From assembly GCA_016717225.1 (NCBI GenBank), contig JADKGB010000009.1, positions 62,001 through 126,000 on the forward strand: a DNA stretch of 64,000 nucleotides, read 5' to 3'. Positions 33,501 through 42,581 of the stretch are shown piece by piece. The translations under genes were made by a program, and so were the position numbers. Every line of letters starts with the position of its first letter. Positions within the stretch are counted from its first letter, which is position 1. The DNA is from Flavobacteriales bacterium. GTDB taxonomy: Bacteria > Bacteroidota > Bacteroidia > Flavobacteriales_F > PHOS-HE28. A model generated the notes under the pieces. That model searched no databases and was not told where the DNA came from. It worked only from the letters and a program-made list of their open reading frames with translations.

Positions 33501-34505
33501 ATGAAAGTCGCAGTAGTTGGAGCTACCGGTCTGGTTGGTGGCGTTATGTTGAAAGTTCTCGAGGAGCGCGATTTCCCAATGGATGAACTGCTCCCGGTGG
33601 CGAGCGAGCGCAGCGCTGGCAGGACGATCTGGTTCAAAAGGAAAGAAATTGGAGTGATCGGTATGGAAGCGGCCGTCGCTCTTCGACCGGACATAGCTCT
33701 ATTCTCCGCCGGAGGAAGTACATCGCTTGAATGGGCGCCTCGTTTCGCTGAAGCAGGAAGCACGGTGATCGACAACAGCAGTGCGTGGCGGATGCATCCC
33801 GATAAGAAGCTCGTGGTGCCGGAGATCAATGGGCATTTGCTCACAGCGGAGGACAGGATCATCGCGAACCCGAACTGTAGTACGATCCAATTGGTGATGG
33901 CGCTTGCGCCGTTGCACAAGGCCTACGGTGTGCAGCGCGTCGTTGTCTCTACCTACCAGAGCGTGACCGGTACAGGAATGAAAGCGGTACAGCAAATGGA
34001 AAACGAACGCGAAGGTGTCGCCGGTGAAATGGCCTACCCGTTCCTCATCGACCGGAATGTGATCCCGCGATGCGATGTCTTTTTGGATAACGACTATACC
34101 AAGGAGGAAATGAAGTTGGTACACGAAACGAAGAAGATCCTCGATCCCAACATCAGGGTGACCGCGACTGCGGTGCGTGTTCCTGTAACAGGTGGGCACA
34201 GCGAAGCGGTGAATGTTGAATTCGCGAGAGACTTTGATATCAGCGATGTGAAACGCTTGCTGCGTGACTCACCTGGGCTGAAGTTGTTGGACAACCCATT
34301 GAAGGACGAATACCCTATGCCAATGCTTGCGAATGGCCGTGATGAAGTGTTCGTGGGCCGCGTGCGGTACGATGAAACGCAACCACGCACGCTGAATATG
34401 TGGGTCGTGGCAGATAACCTGCGGAAAGGTGCGGCCACGAACGCGGTGCAGATAGCTGAGCTGTTGATCGCCAAAGGCCTGTTGAGGTCGGCGCAGGTGT
34501 TGTAA
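33501..34505 (+). CDS. asd: Aspartate-semialdehyde dehydrogenase
   Basis: This enzyme reduces aspartyl phosphate to aspartate semialdehyde with NADPH, feeding lysine, diaminopimelate, threonine and methionine synthesis. The 334-residue product has the dinucleotide motif VAVVGATGLVGGVMLKVLEE, SAGGSTSLEWAPRFAEAG, the catalytic cysteine in NPNCSTIQLVMAL, and the conserved PVTGGHSEAVNVEF near the C-terminus. Length and motifs are normal for the bacterial enzyme. It starts 60 bases from the divergent surface-protein gene; no lysine-biosynthesis partners adjoin. Confidence 0.95.
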   Translation: MKVAVVGATGLVGGVMLKVLEERDFPMDELLPVASERSAGRTIWFKRKEIGVIGMEAAVALRPDIALFSAGGSTSLEWAPRFAEAGSTVIDNSSAWRMHPDKKLVVPEINGHLLTAEDRIIANPNCSTIQLVMALAPLHKAYGVQRVVVSTYQSVTGTGMKAVQQMENEREGVAGEMAYPFLIDRNVIPRCDVFLDNDYTKEEMKLVHETKKILDPNIRVTATAVRVPVTGGHSEAVNVEFARDFDISDVKRLLRDSPGLKLLDNPLKDEYPMPMLANGRDEVFVGRVRYDETQPRTLNMWVVADNLRKGAATNAVQIAELLIAKGLLRSAQVL

Positions 34506-34665
34506 CGAGGCCTGGGGCTCTCCTTTGGATCGTAGGCTATTCCGGTCTCAACCGTGCGCTTCCTTTTCTGGTGGGCCAGTATTTCGGCCCACATCCTAGT
34601 CTCGTGGAGTAGTTGGAGCAGACCTGCGAACCTCTAGGAACTGGACGAGCCTCCGCAACGAATGT

Positions 34666-36294
34666 TCAAGGGGCGTTCACATGCCACACACGATACGTGT
34701 CGTTCTCATGTATCATGTGCGCGCGGCCGGGCGGAACAAAGTCGCCACGTTGCTTCCCGGCGATGACAAACAGCTCTCCGCCCAAAGCAGGATCCAGGAT
34801 CTTGCCTTCGAAATACGCCTCTTGACCTTCACACCTGATCTCCGTTGCCATATCATCCATGGAATGGCCGCAGAAACTCCGGAATCTGGTGTAAACTGAA
34901 GTGGCATAACCAAGTTTTGGCGTTTCACAGACCACCAACACCCGCTGCGCATCAGTTCGCTCCAATGCAGCCATGGCATCGTAGTCATCTTTCTGGAGCC
35001 ACATGCCTGCATATTTCGAATGAAGCTGTGACCCGCTCGCTACAGTGAAGAATGAAATATTGTCCGACAATAGGAAAAGCACCGCTCCCGCTGCTGCAAC
35101 TCGGCGGAACCGGAAACTTCGGTTGCTCAACCAAGGCCAGGCAGTGTAAAAGAGCCAAGGTGCCCCCAACAGGAACAACGCGCTCCAGAGGTAGCCACGT
35201 GTAAAATGAGCGGGTTGAAGTGGTGGCGAGATAACGAGTTCGTTGTTCTCCAACGCGAAACAAGCCAAGGCCATCATGGAAAACAGTCGGAACGATGGGT
35301 CTTTCCACAACCTCGCAGGACCCTTGCCGAGCTTCACTCTTGCCAGGACAAAACCCAGTACGAGCAGGTATGCGCAAACAGAAGAATACCACGCGACGTT
35401 GTAATTGAGGCGCAAGGAGTCCGCCAGATTCGGGTTCGCGTTCTTGGGTACCCATTCCAGAACGTACCATGCATAGGGCACGATCGCCGCGATCAAGGAT
35501 ATTGGGAACCACACAGGTACGATCGTGGGGCGCACCAGCACGAGTTCAGCAACCGACCATGCGATCAAAATGCCGGTAAGCTGCACCCCGGAAAACGGGT
35601 GGCACCAGATGAGCATAACGGTTAATAGCAGCGTGATGAAGTAGCGCTGTTTAAGCAGGCACAAGAGTGCGGTGAAGACAACGGCATGGTAAAATGCTTC
35701 GTTAGGGACGATCTGGTTGCGGCCCAGATTCATGCTCCACCAACCCGAGCAAGGGTCAATACACATAGCCTGCTTCAATAGGTCTGCACCGTGGTACCCA
35801 TTTGTCCATGCTACAACGGCACCAACCAAGGAAAGCACGCCACCGCCCCATACGAAAACCAGCTGCCCAACGCGCCTACTTGTCCCCTTCAGCGGAACCA
35901 CATGGTCGAACAAAGCCATGAAAACGCGAATGCCGAGCAAGGTGAACACCAACCCATAGACAACGAACAGGATCCCCGGATCCGCCCCGGAAACACGCCA
36001 TACCACTGAAAGTGCTAGCAGGTGCAGCTGGACGACCGCGGGCTTCTCATCATATGATGGAGTAGAAGGTTGGGCGTATAGAAGTCCAGCATGTTGGCCA
36101 TCGATAAACTCACGGGCACTCGCCATATATTCTGCCTGATCCTTCTGGACGAAGCCGGTTCCAATATGGGTCGGGTCCAAAAGCTCAGCAGCGAAATGGG
36201 CTGCATAGAAAAGGAAGATCGGCAGTGCCAGGAGGAAGGCGAACCCCCAGTCCCGCCATGGTCTTCGATCCCGTGTTTCCACCTGAATGATCAA
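34666..36294 (-). CDS. Polytopic GT-C-like membrane protein
   Basis: The 542-residue product has an N-terminal hydrophobic segment (AFLLALPIFLFYAAHFAAEL), then an acidic luminal-type loop (VQKDQAEYMASAREFIDGQH) of the kind found in GT-C glycosyltransferases. About ten further hydrophobic segments follow, then a soluble C-terminal region of some 120 residues (DDYDAMAALERTDAQRVLVV to YRVWHVNAP). The fold suggests transfer of sugar from a polyprenyl-linked donor in the periplasm. The family is not decided; it could be an ArnT-, PMT- or oligosaccharyl-type protein. It lies 12 bases behind lspA, reading the same direction. Confidence 0.65.
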   Translation of the reverse strand: MIIQVETRDRRPWRDWGFAFLLALPIFLFYAAHFAAELLDPTHIGTGFVQKDQAEYMASAREFIDGQHAGLLYAQPSTPSYDEKPAVVQLHLLALSVVWRVSGADPGILFVVYGLVFTLLGIRVFMALFDHVVPLKGTSRRVGQLVFVWGGGVLSLVGAVVAWTNGYHGADLLKQAMCIDPCSGWWSMNLGRNQIVPNEAFYHAVVFTALLCLLKQRYFITLLLTVMLIWCHPFSGVQLTGILIAWSVAELVLVRPTIVPVWFPISLIAAIVPYAWYVLEWVPKNANPNLADSLRLNYNVAWYSSVCAYLLVLGFVLARVKLGKGPARLWKDPSFRLFSMMALACFALENNELVISPPLQPAHFTRGYLWSALFLLGAPWLFYTAWPWLSNRSFRFRRVAAAGAVLFLLSDNISFFTVASGSQLHSKYAGMWLQKDDYDAMAALERTDAQRVLVVCETPKLGYATSVYTRFRSFCGHSMDDMATEIRCEGQEAYFEGKILDPALGGELFVIAGKQRGDFVPPGRAHMIHENDTYRVWHVNAP

Positions 36295-36306
36295 AAGGAG
36301 GAGGTT

Positions 36307-36978
36307 CTAACTTTCAGGCTCCAATATCGCACCTTCTGTGACGGTAGGTGTCGTTGATCCCAAAGAGGAGTCTTCTTTCGGCTTCCGTTGCACCAGTACC
36401 ATCATCGCAACACCCACGCTGATGGCCGCGTCGGCAACGTTGAACACTGGACGGAAAAACTCGAACGATTCTCCTCCCCAGATCGGAAGCCATTCGGGGA
36501 ATCGACCTTGCCACAGCGGGAAGTAGAACATATCCACTACGGCACCGTGCAGGAACGGCGCGTAACCTCCTTCTGGAGAAAAGAGCGAAGCCACGTTCCG
36601 GGCAACGGGGTCACTACCATTGAAGATCAAGCCATAGAATGCACTATCGATGATATTCCCAAGCGCGCCAGCAAAAATGAGCGCGAGGCTGGTGATCATC
36701 CACTTGTCGCGTTGTTGGTGGATGATGTTCCGCAGAATGAAGCCGATCGCTATGACCGCGACAATACGGAACAGTGTGAGCAGAAGCTTGCCGGTTTCGC
36801 CGCCGAACTCAAGCCCGAAGGCCATGCCCTTGTTCTCTACGAATTGCAGATATCCCTTTGTGCTTTCCGCCCCGAACAGTGGCACGTACTCGCCAATGAA
36901 GAAATGGGTCTTCACCCAGATCTTCAAAGTCTGATCGGCCGCAAGGACCAATACGATGACGAGCAACGCGCGTTTCAA
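36307..36978 (-). CDS. lspA: Lipoprotein signal peptidase
   Basis: LspA cleaves the signal peptide from prolipoproteins in the inner membrane; several lipoproteins are encoded in this window (at 6878, 50532 and 62054). The 223-residue product has about four membrane helices and the two catalytic aspartates in GNIIDSAFYGLIF and GAVVDMFYFP, with N-x-G-x-A-F in VENKGMAFG. It carries a C-terminal extension beyond the fourth helix (VLVQRKPKEDSSLGSTTPTV), longer than E. coli LspA, as is common in Bacteroidota. It lies 25 bases downstream of the DksA-like gene on the same strand. Confidence 0.93.
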   Translation of the reverse strand: MKRALLVIVLVLAADQTLKIWVKTHFFIGEYVPLFGAESTKGYLQFVENKGMAFGLEFGGETGKLLLTLFRIVAVIAIGFILRNIIHQQRDKWMITSLALIFAGALGNIIDSAFYGLIFNGSDPVARNVASLFSPEGGYAPFLHGAVVDMFYFPLWQGRFPEWLPIWGGESFEFFRPVFNVADAAISVGVAMMVLVQRKPKEDSSLGSTTPTVTEGAILEPES

Positions 36979-37003
36979 AGCCTTGACGCAAAAGGCACCA
37001 AGC

Positions 37004-37969
37004 TCAATTGCTCATTTGCTGCTTGGCCTCTATGCTCAACGTGGCATGGGGAACCAAACGCAAGCGCTCTTTGCTGATCAACCGACCCGTAACACGGCAA
37101 ATGCCATAGGTCTTGTTACGAATGCGCAACAGAGCATCCTCCAGGTGCTTGATGAATTTCTCCTGACGGCCTGCCAGCTGCGCGGTTTCTTCGCGGCTCA
37201 ACGTCTCACTACCGTCCTCGATCATTTTGAACGAAGGACTTGTGTCCTCTGTGCCGTTGTTGTCGTTGTTGGCCAACGTCTGCTTCAGCAAGTCGTAATC
37301 TTTTCGCGCCTCATCCAATTTCGCATTGATGATGCCACGGAATTCATCGAGTTCTGAATCGTTGTAGCGCTCCTTGCCGATCGCTTCAAGTGTGCTCACT
37401 TGTTTCTTCACCATCGGCGCCGACCGGTGGATGATGGGTGCTGACGTTTGCGTAACCAATGGCTTGCTGTTCGCCTTGGCGATATCGGCCTTCTTCTCCT
37501 TCTTCTCTTTCTTCACAGGTGCTTTGGCCACAGGCTTGGGAGCAGGGGCTGGTTTTTCCGCAGGTGCTTTGGCGGTAACGGGTTTGGCCGCAACTGGTTT
37601 TGGGGCAGGTGCAGGCTTGGATTTGACGGGGGTAACTGCCTTCGCAGGGACCTTGGCAACAGGTGCTTTTTTGGCAACTGCCTTCGGCACAGGCTTTACG
37701 GCCACTTTCTTTTTCGCAGGTGCAGTTTTTTTCGCCACTGCTTTTTTCACCGGGGCTTTGGCGAGGCTTTTCTTCACAGGTTTCGCTGCCTTTTTCGCGG
37801 TTGCTGGTTTGGCTTTTACGACCTTTTTCGCAACGGCCTTTTTTGCCGCGGGCTTCTTCGTCGCGGTCTTTTTCACCGGAGATGCTTTCTTGGCAGGCTT
37901 GATAGCTTTCTTGGGCGCGGTCTTTTTTACCGGCTTAGCGGCCTTCTTGGGTGCTGGTTTCTTCGCCAT
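37004..37969 (-). CDS. DksA/TraR-like protein with long lysine/alanine-rich N-terminal tail
   Basis: The 321-residue product has an N-terminal half (about residues 1-165) made of K, A, P and V repeats such as KKAAKPVKK and KKAVAKK, resembling histone H1 tails. Residues about 195-320 form a DksA/TraR-like coiled-coil and zinc-finger region: YNDSELDEFRGIINAKLDEA, TYGICRVTGRLISKERLRLV, PHATLSIEAKQQMSN. Only one of the four zinc cysteines of classical DksA remains (YGICRVTG), as in many Bacteroidota homologues. DksA binds the RNA polymerase secondary channel; the tail could bind DNA or other polyanions, but that is inference. It lies between ileS (upstream, same strand) and lspA (downstream). Confidence 0.85.
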   Translation of the reverse strand: MAKKPAPKKAAKPVKKTAPKKAIKPAKKASPVKKTATKKPAAKKAVAKKVVKAKPATAKKAAKPVKKSLAKAPVKKAVAKKTAPAKKKVAVKPVPKAVAKKAPVAKVPAKAVTPVKSKPAPAPKPVAAKPVTAKAPAEKPAPAPKPVAKAPVKKEKKEKKADIAKANSKPLVTQTSAPIIHRSAPMVKKQVSTLEAIGKERYNDSELDEFRGIINAKLDEARKDYDLLKQTLANNDNNGTEDTSPSFKMIEDGSETLSREETAQLAGRQEKFIKHLEDALLRIRNKTYGICRVTGRLISKERLRLVPHATLSIEAKQQMSN

Positions 37970-38018
37970 GGCAATACCCTTTTTTTAAATGAGCCGCGAA
38001 TATAGACGGATCCGCGCG

Positions 38019-41000
38019 TCATACGGCCCGTTTGGCCAAGCTCAGGCTGCAAGTCAACTCGGCGTCCAATTCCAGGTTGTGAATGATCCCGGGATCGCCG
38101 TTCAGTTCAGTCGCAAGTAGCTGGTCCTGAGGTGTAAGAGCCAGTGTTTCCGACAGAATATGTGACGCGTATGCTTGAACCGCCAGTTCGAAAGACGCGT
38201 TCCCGTTCCGCAAAATGTGAAGGTCGATGCGGTCCGTTACTTCAAAACCCGACTCTTTTCGAAGAGTTTGGATCCGGCTCACCAGCTCGCGAGCGATGCC
38301 TTCCTGGATGAGTGGTTCAGTAAGAGTTATGTCCAGGGCCACGGTCAAAGCACCGTCACTGGCAACGCTCAAACCGGGCACGTTGTCAGCTGTGATCTCC
38401 ACATCATCACGGAGCAATTCCACGTCAGTTCCTTCGACGGAAAGGCTCAAGGTGCCATTCGCTTCCAATTCGGCGATCTGCTCCTGGGAGAGGCTCACCA
38501 CTTGGTTGGCTACGTGCTTCATCAGCTTGCCCATCCGCGCGCCCAGTTTTTTGAAGTCCGGCTTGATCTTCTTGGTGAGCTTGCTTTCACTCGCGTCGAG
38601 GATCACGAGTTCTTTCACGTTCACTTCGCTCAGGAGCAATTCACGGATCCCTTCCAAGCGCGTGCGCATCGTATTGTCGGTCACCGGGACCATTACCTTT
38701 TGTAATGGTTGGCGCACGCGGTGGCCTTCCTTCTTTCGAATGCTGAGAACAAGCGTGGTGAGCTTTTGCGCAAGTGCGGTGCGCTGCTCCAGTTCCACGT
38801 CGATCGCGACGACATCGCTCTTCGGCCAATCGCTTAGATGAACGCTATTGCCTGTTAGATCACGGTATAACCGATCGCTGAAGAACGGTGCGATGGGTGC
38901 GCTCAACATCGCTACCACTTCCAAACAATGGTGCAGTGTTTGGAATGCCGCGTTCTTGTCATTGCCCACTTCCCCCTTCCAGAAGCGACGGCGATTGAGG
39001 CGAACGTACCAGTTGCTCAGGTCTTCGACAACAAAGTCCTGCACCGCACGTGCAGCGACCGTTGGTTCGTAATCGCTGAAGGCTGAATCGCATGCGGCGA
39101 TCACACTGTTCAGCCGCGAAAGCACCCAACGATCCATCTCGGTACGTTCGCTCGCAGCGACCTGCGGAGCGCTCGCATCGAAGCTGTCGATGTTCGCGTA
39201 CAGTGCGAAGAAGTTGTATGTGTTGAAGAGCGCCCGGAAGAACTTGCGCTGGACCTCAGTGATGCCTTCCGAGTCGAACTTCAAATTGTCCCAAGGCGAG
39301 GCATTGCTGATCATATACCAGCGAACAGCATCTGCACCGAAGGCGTCGAGCGTTTTGAACGGATCCACGGCATTGCCAAGCCGCTTGCTCATCTTCTGGC
39401 CTGCTTTGTCCAATACCAGGCCGTTGCTGACCACCGCTTTATACGCGACTTCATCGAACAGCAAAGTGGAGATGGCGTGCAACGTGTAGAACCAGCCGCG
39501 TGTCTGGTCTACGCCTTCGGCAATGAAGTTCGCCGGGTAGCTCTCGTCGAACGGTTCGTTGAACGGGCGAGGATGGTTCGCTTCCAACTTTTTGTAATCC
39601 AGCCCCCATTGCGCATACGGCATGGCACCGCTATCGAACCACACGTCGATCAGATCACTTTCCCGTTTCATCGGTTTCCCGCCTGGTGAGAACAGCACGA
39701 TATTGTCCGCGTAGGGTTTATGAAGGTCAACCGAGTCGTAGTCCTTGCCGGAAGGTGTGTTCGTATCGAAATCCTTCAGCGGGTCCTCGCTCATCACACC
39801 CGCTTTGATCGCCCGTACTATCTCCTCCTTCAGTTGTTTCAGTGAACCGATACAGAGTTCCTCATCGCCATCGGCAGTGCGCCAGATCGGGAGCGGGACC
39901 CCCCAGTAGCGGCTTCGAGAAAGATTCCAGTCCTGCAGGTTTTCAAGCCAGTTGCCGAAGCGGCCCGCGCCCGTGCTCTCGGGCTTCCAGTTGATCGTCT
40001 TGTTCAGCGCGATCAGGCGGTCTTTCTTCGCAGTGACACGAACGAACCAGCTGTCCAGCGGGTAATAGAGGATGGGCTTGTCGGTGCGCCAACAGTGCGG
40101 GTAGTTGTGCTCGTACTTCTCCACCTTGAAGGCACGGCCCATCTCCTTCAATCTTATGCTGAGTTCCACGTCCACGCTCTTCTCTGGCGCTTGCCCGGCG
40201 GGGTAGTATTCGTTCTTCACGTACTTGCCCGCGAACTCGCCCATCTCCTTGGTGAAGCGGCCTTGCAGATCAACAAGTGTCAGTGTGCCAATACCGTGTT
40301 GTCTCGCCACACGCATATCGTCCGCGCCAAAACTCGGAGCCGTATGCACCACGCCAGTTCCATCTTCAGTTGTCACGAAATCGCCGCCGATGACTTTGAA
40401 GGCTTCGCCTTGGTCGGGCTGAGCGTATTTGAACAACTGCTCGTAACGGATGCCTTCGAGCTGATGGCCGTAGAATTCTCCATCGACTTTCCATGGGATA
40501 TTCTTGCCGTCCCTCTTGTGATCTTCGAACGAAGCGTTCTCGCTCTTCTCGTTGAAGTATGATTCGAGCCGCGACTTCGCGAGCACCATGGTCTGTGGCT
40601 CGTGCGTGTATGGATTGAACGACTTTACGCGCACATAGTCCAGTTTCGGACCAACGGTGAGTGCGCAGTTGCTGGGAAGTGTCCAAGGTGTGGTCGTCCA
40701 GGCGAGGATGAACACTTCGCCGAAAGCATCTTTGAACAGGAACTCCGAGGCATGGTCCTGGGTGACCTTGAACATGGCTACCACGCTCGTGTCCTTCACG
40801 GGCTTGTATGTGCCGGGCTGGTTCAGTTCATGTGAACTAAGACCTGTTCCGGCCGCAGGCGAGTATGGTTGTATCGTGAAGCCCTTGTATAGCAGCTGCT
40901 CGTCATAAAGTTTCTTCAACAACCACCAAACGCTCTCGATGTATTTGGTCTCGTAGGTGATGTATGGATGCTCCAGGTCGAGCCAAAAGCCGATGCGCCG

Positions 41001-41411
41001 CGTCATGTCGTTCCACACATCGGTGTAGCGCATCACAGCTTTTTTGCATGCAGCGTTGTAGTCCTCGATGCTGATGGACTTGCCGATGTCCTCCTTGGTG
41101 ATGCCAAGTTCCTTCTCTACGCCCAATTCTATTGGCAACCCGTGTGTGTCCCAGCCAGCTTTGCGGTCCACACGATGGCCCTTCTGCGTTTGGTAGCGGC
41201 AGAAAATGTCCTTGATAGCCCGGGCCATCACGTGGTGTATGCCAGGGAGGCCATTGGCGCTAGGTGGGCCTTCGTAGAACACGAAGGGTGGTGCATCCTT
41301 GCGCAGATCCAGACTCTTGCCAAAGGTGTCTTCGGCATCCCAAAGAGCCAGGATCTCCGCTGCAACCTTTGGCAGGTCAAGTTCATCGTATTGTGGAAAG
41401 CTCTGGGCCAT
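38019..41411 (-). CDS. ileS: Isoleucyl-tRNA synthetase
   Basis: The 1130-residue class I synthetase attaches isoleucine to tRNA. The HIGH-type signature is PPSANGLPGIHHVMARAIKD (residue about 50), the KMSKS-type loop is GQKMSKRLGN near residue 684, and the editing (CP1) insertion contains the conserved WTTTPWTLPSNCALTVG. The C-terminal anticodon-binding domain follows. Length is in the range of the larger type-2 bacterial IleRS. The start at 41411 is MAQSFPQYDELDLPKVAAEI. A short intergenic gap of about 50 bases precedes the DksA-like gene downstream; the three genes ileS, DksA-like, lspA read in one direction. Confidence 0.96.
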   Translation of the reverse strand: MAQSFPQYDELDLPKVAAEILALWDAEDTFGKSLDLRKDAPPFVFYEGPPSANGLPGIHHVMARAIKDIFCRYQTQKGHRVDRKAGWDTHGLPIELGVEKELGITKEDIGKSISIEDYNAACKKAVMRYTDVWNDMTRRIGFWLDLEHPYITYETKYIESVWWLLKKLYDEQLLYKGFTIQPYSPAAGTGLSSHELNQPGTYKPVKDTSVVAMFKVTQDHASEFLFKDAFGEVFILAWTTTPWTLPSNCALTVGPKLDYVRVKSFNPYTHEPQTMVLAKSRLESYFNEKSENASFEDHKRDGKNIPWKVDGEFYGHQLEGIRYEQLFKYAQPDQGEAFKVIGGDFVTTEDGTGVVHTAPSFGADDMRVARQHGIGTLTLVDLQGRFTKEMGEFAGKYVKNEYYPAGQAPEKSVDVELSIRLKEMGRAFKVEKYEHNYPHCWRTDKPILYYPLDSWFVRVTAKKDRLIALNKTINWKPESTGAGRFGNWLENLQDWNLSRSRYWGVPLPIWRTADGDEELCIGSLKQLKEEIVRAIKAGVMSEDPLKDFDTNTPSGKDYDSVDLHKPYADNIVLFSPGGKPMKRESDLIDVWFDSGAMPYAQWGLDYKKLEANHPRPFNEPFDESYPANFIAEGVDQTRGWFYTLHAISTLLFDEVAYKAVVSNGLVLDKAGQKMSKRLGNAVDPFKTLDAFGADAVRWYMISNASPWDNLKFDSEGITEVQRKFFRALFNTYNFFALYANIDSFDASAPQVAASERTEMDRWVLSRLNSVIAACDSAFSDYEPTVAARAVQDFVVEDLSNWYVRLNRRRFWKGEVGNDKNAAFQTLHHCLEVVAMLSAPIAPFFSDRLYRDLTGNSVHLSDWPKSDVVAIDVELEQRTALAQKLTTLVLSIRKKEGHRVRQPLQKVMVPVTDNTMRTRLEGIRELLLSEVNVKELVILDASESKLTKKIKPDFKKLGARMGKLMKHVANQVVSLSQEQIAELEANGTLSLSVEGTDVELLRDDVEITADNVPGLSVASDGALTVALDITLTEPLIQEGIARELVSRIQTLRKESGFEVTDRIDLHILRNGNASFELAVQAYASHILSETLALTPQDQLLATELNGDPGIIHNLELDAELTCSLSLAKRAV

Positions 41412-41551
41412 CTCGAATTTGAAGGGCCGCGAAGATAGACGCGCTATTCAGGCTGCATGCCGCCGTGCAGTGATCGAATGGAAAGGGACCGACGGTGTGA
41501 TGAACCGGTTTGTCACATACCTTCACTTCTGAACCCTAACAACCACAGACC

Positions 41552-42490
41552 ATGAAAACACTTGTACTCCTATCACTTTTCGTTGTTCCCCTGGCGGCAT
41601 CAGCCCAGGTGCTGTACAGCGACGGGTTCGAATCCTTTACTGCTGGTAGCTTCATCGCAGAATCGAACAGCACTAATTGGGGCACTTGGAGTGCCTTGCC
41701 CGGTGGCTCCGAGGATGCACAGGTATCTGCTGCATATGCCCACGCTGGAACCAATAGCGTGGCCATTATCGCCACGAGTGCTGCCGGAGGAACCACGGAT
41801 CTTTTACTGAAGTTGGGGGATAAGACCAGTGGTATTTATGCGCTCAGTTTTTGGATGTACATCCCAACGGGAAAGGGTGGTTATTTCAATATACAGCACA
41901 ATGAAGACGCTGCTCCTGCGCAATACGCCATTGATGTGACATTCCCTGCTGATGGAAGCGTATTCGTAGATTCTGGGGACACTGCTACGATCGGCACCTA
42001 TCCGCACGATGAATGGTTCCAAGTAGAAATTAGCGTGAATTTCAATGGAACTATCGCTGCTTTGGTGGTAGGAACCAACACGGCGTACCTCTGGGCCTCC
42101 AATACCTCGAACAACGTAACCACGTTGAACGACAAATTGGGTTCCGTAGATTTTTATGCCTATGCCGGTGGGACGGACCTAGGGGAGTATTACATCGATG
42201 ATGTGGAGTATCTGGATCTCGGAGGGATCGGATTCGAAGAGGTCTTTTCTGCCAAGCCGAATTCCTTCCCCAACCCCACCAATGCTCTTGTTACTGTGCA
42301 ACTGGCCAATGCTCTCAGTCAGCAGGCGACCGTGGAGTTGCTCGACGTTACCGGCGCTGTGGTTACCACTCCATTGAACATTGCCTCGAACACCTTGCGC
42401 TTTGATCTGAGCGACTTGTCTGATGGCGTTTACTTCGCTCGGATCAGCGATGCAGGTAAGCAGGTTGTTGCGAAGGTGGTGAAGAACTGA
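41552..42490 (+). CDS. T9SS type A sorted secreted protein
   Basis: The 312-residue product has a signal peptide (MKTLVLLSLFVVPLAASAQ). A beta-sandwich with a LamG or carbohydrate-binding look follows (DGFESFTAGSFIAESNS, LSFWMYIPTGKGGYFNIQ, YYIDDVEYLDLG). It ends in a clear type A T9SS sorting domain: NSFPNPTNALVTVQLAN, VELLDVTGAVVTT and LSDGVYFARISDAGKQVVAK. It is likely displayed on the outer surface; the function of the sandwich is unknown. It lies alone, with a strong hairpin terminator 18 bases behind it. Confidence 0.85.
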   Translation: MKTLVLLSLFVVPLAASAQVLYSDGFESFTAGSFIAESNSTNWGTWSALPGGSEDAQVSAAYAHAGTNSVAIIATSAAGGTTDLLLKLGDKTSGIYALSFWMYIPTGKGGYFNIQHNEDAAPAQYAIDVTFPADGSVFVDSGDTATIGTYPHDEWFQVEISVNFNGTIAALVVGTNTAYLWASNTSNNVTTLNDKLGSVDFYAYAGGTDLGEYYIDDVEYLDLGGIGFEEVFSAKPNSFPNPTNALVTVQLANALSQQATVELLDVTGAVVTTPLNIASNTLRFDLSDLSDGVYFARISDAGKQVVAKVVKN

Positions 42491-42507
42491 ATTGCCTGAA
42501 CATCTGC

Positions 42508-42540
42508 GCAGAGGGCCCCGGAGTTTCCGGGGCCCTCTGC
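42508..42540 (+). terminator. Hairpin terminator after the T9SS gene
   Basis: GCAGAGGGCCCCGGA pairs with TCCGGGGCCCTCTGC around GTT, a 15-bp GC-rich stem ending 18 bases after the stop codon. No long T run follows on the plus strand, so it may act by the stem alone or be bidirectional. Confidence 0.85.
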
Positions 42541-42581
42541 GTTCAGCTCGAATTTCTGTTCGGCAAAATGAAGGAACGACC

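Noticed and set aside
37374..37988. Phenylalanine- and alanine-rich plus-strand frame resembling a membrane protein
   Set aside because: It is the antisense of the lysine/alanine tail of the DksA-like gene; hydrophobic look is an artefact of complement coding.
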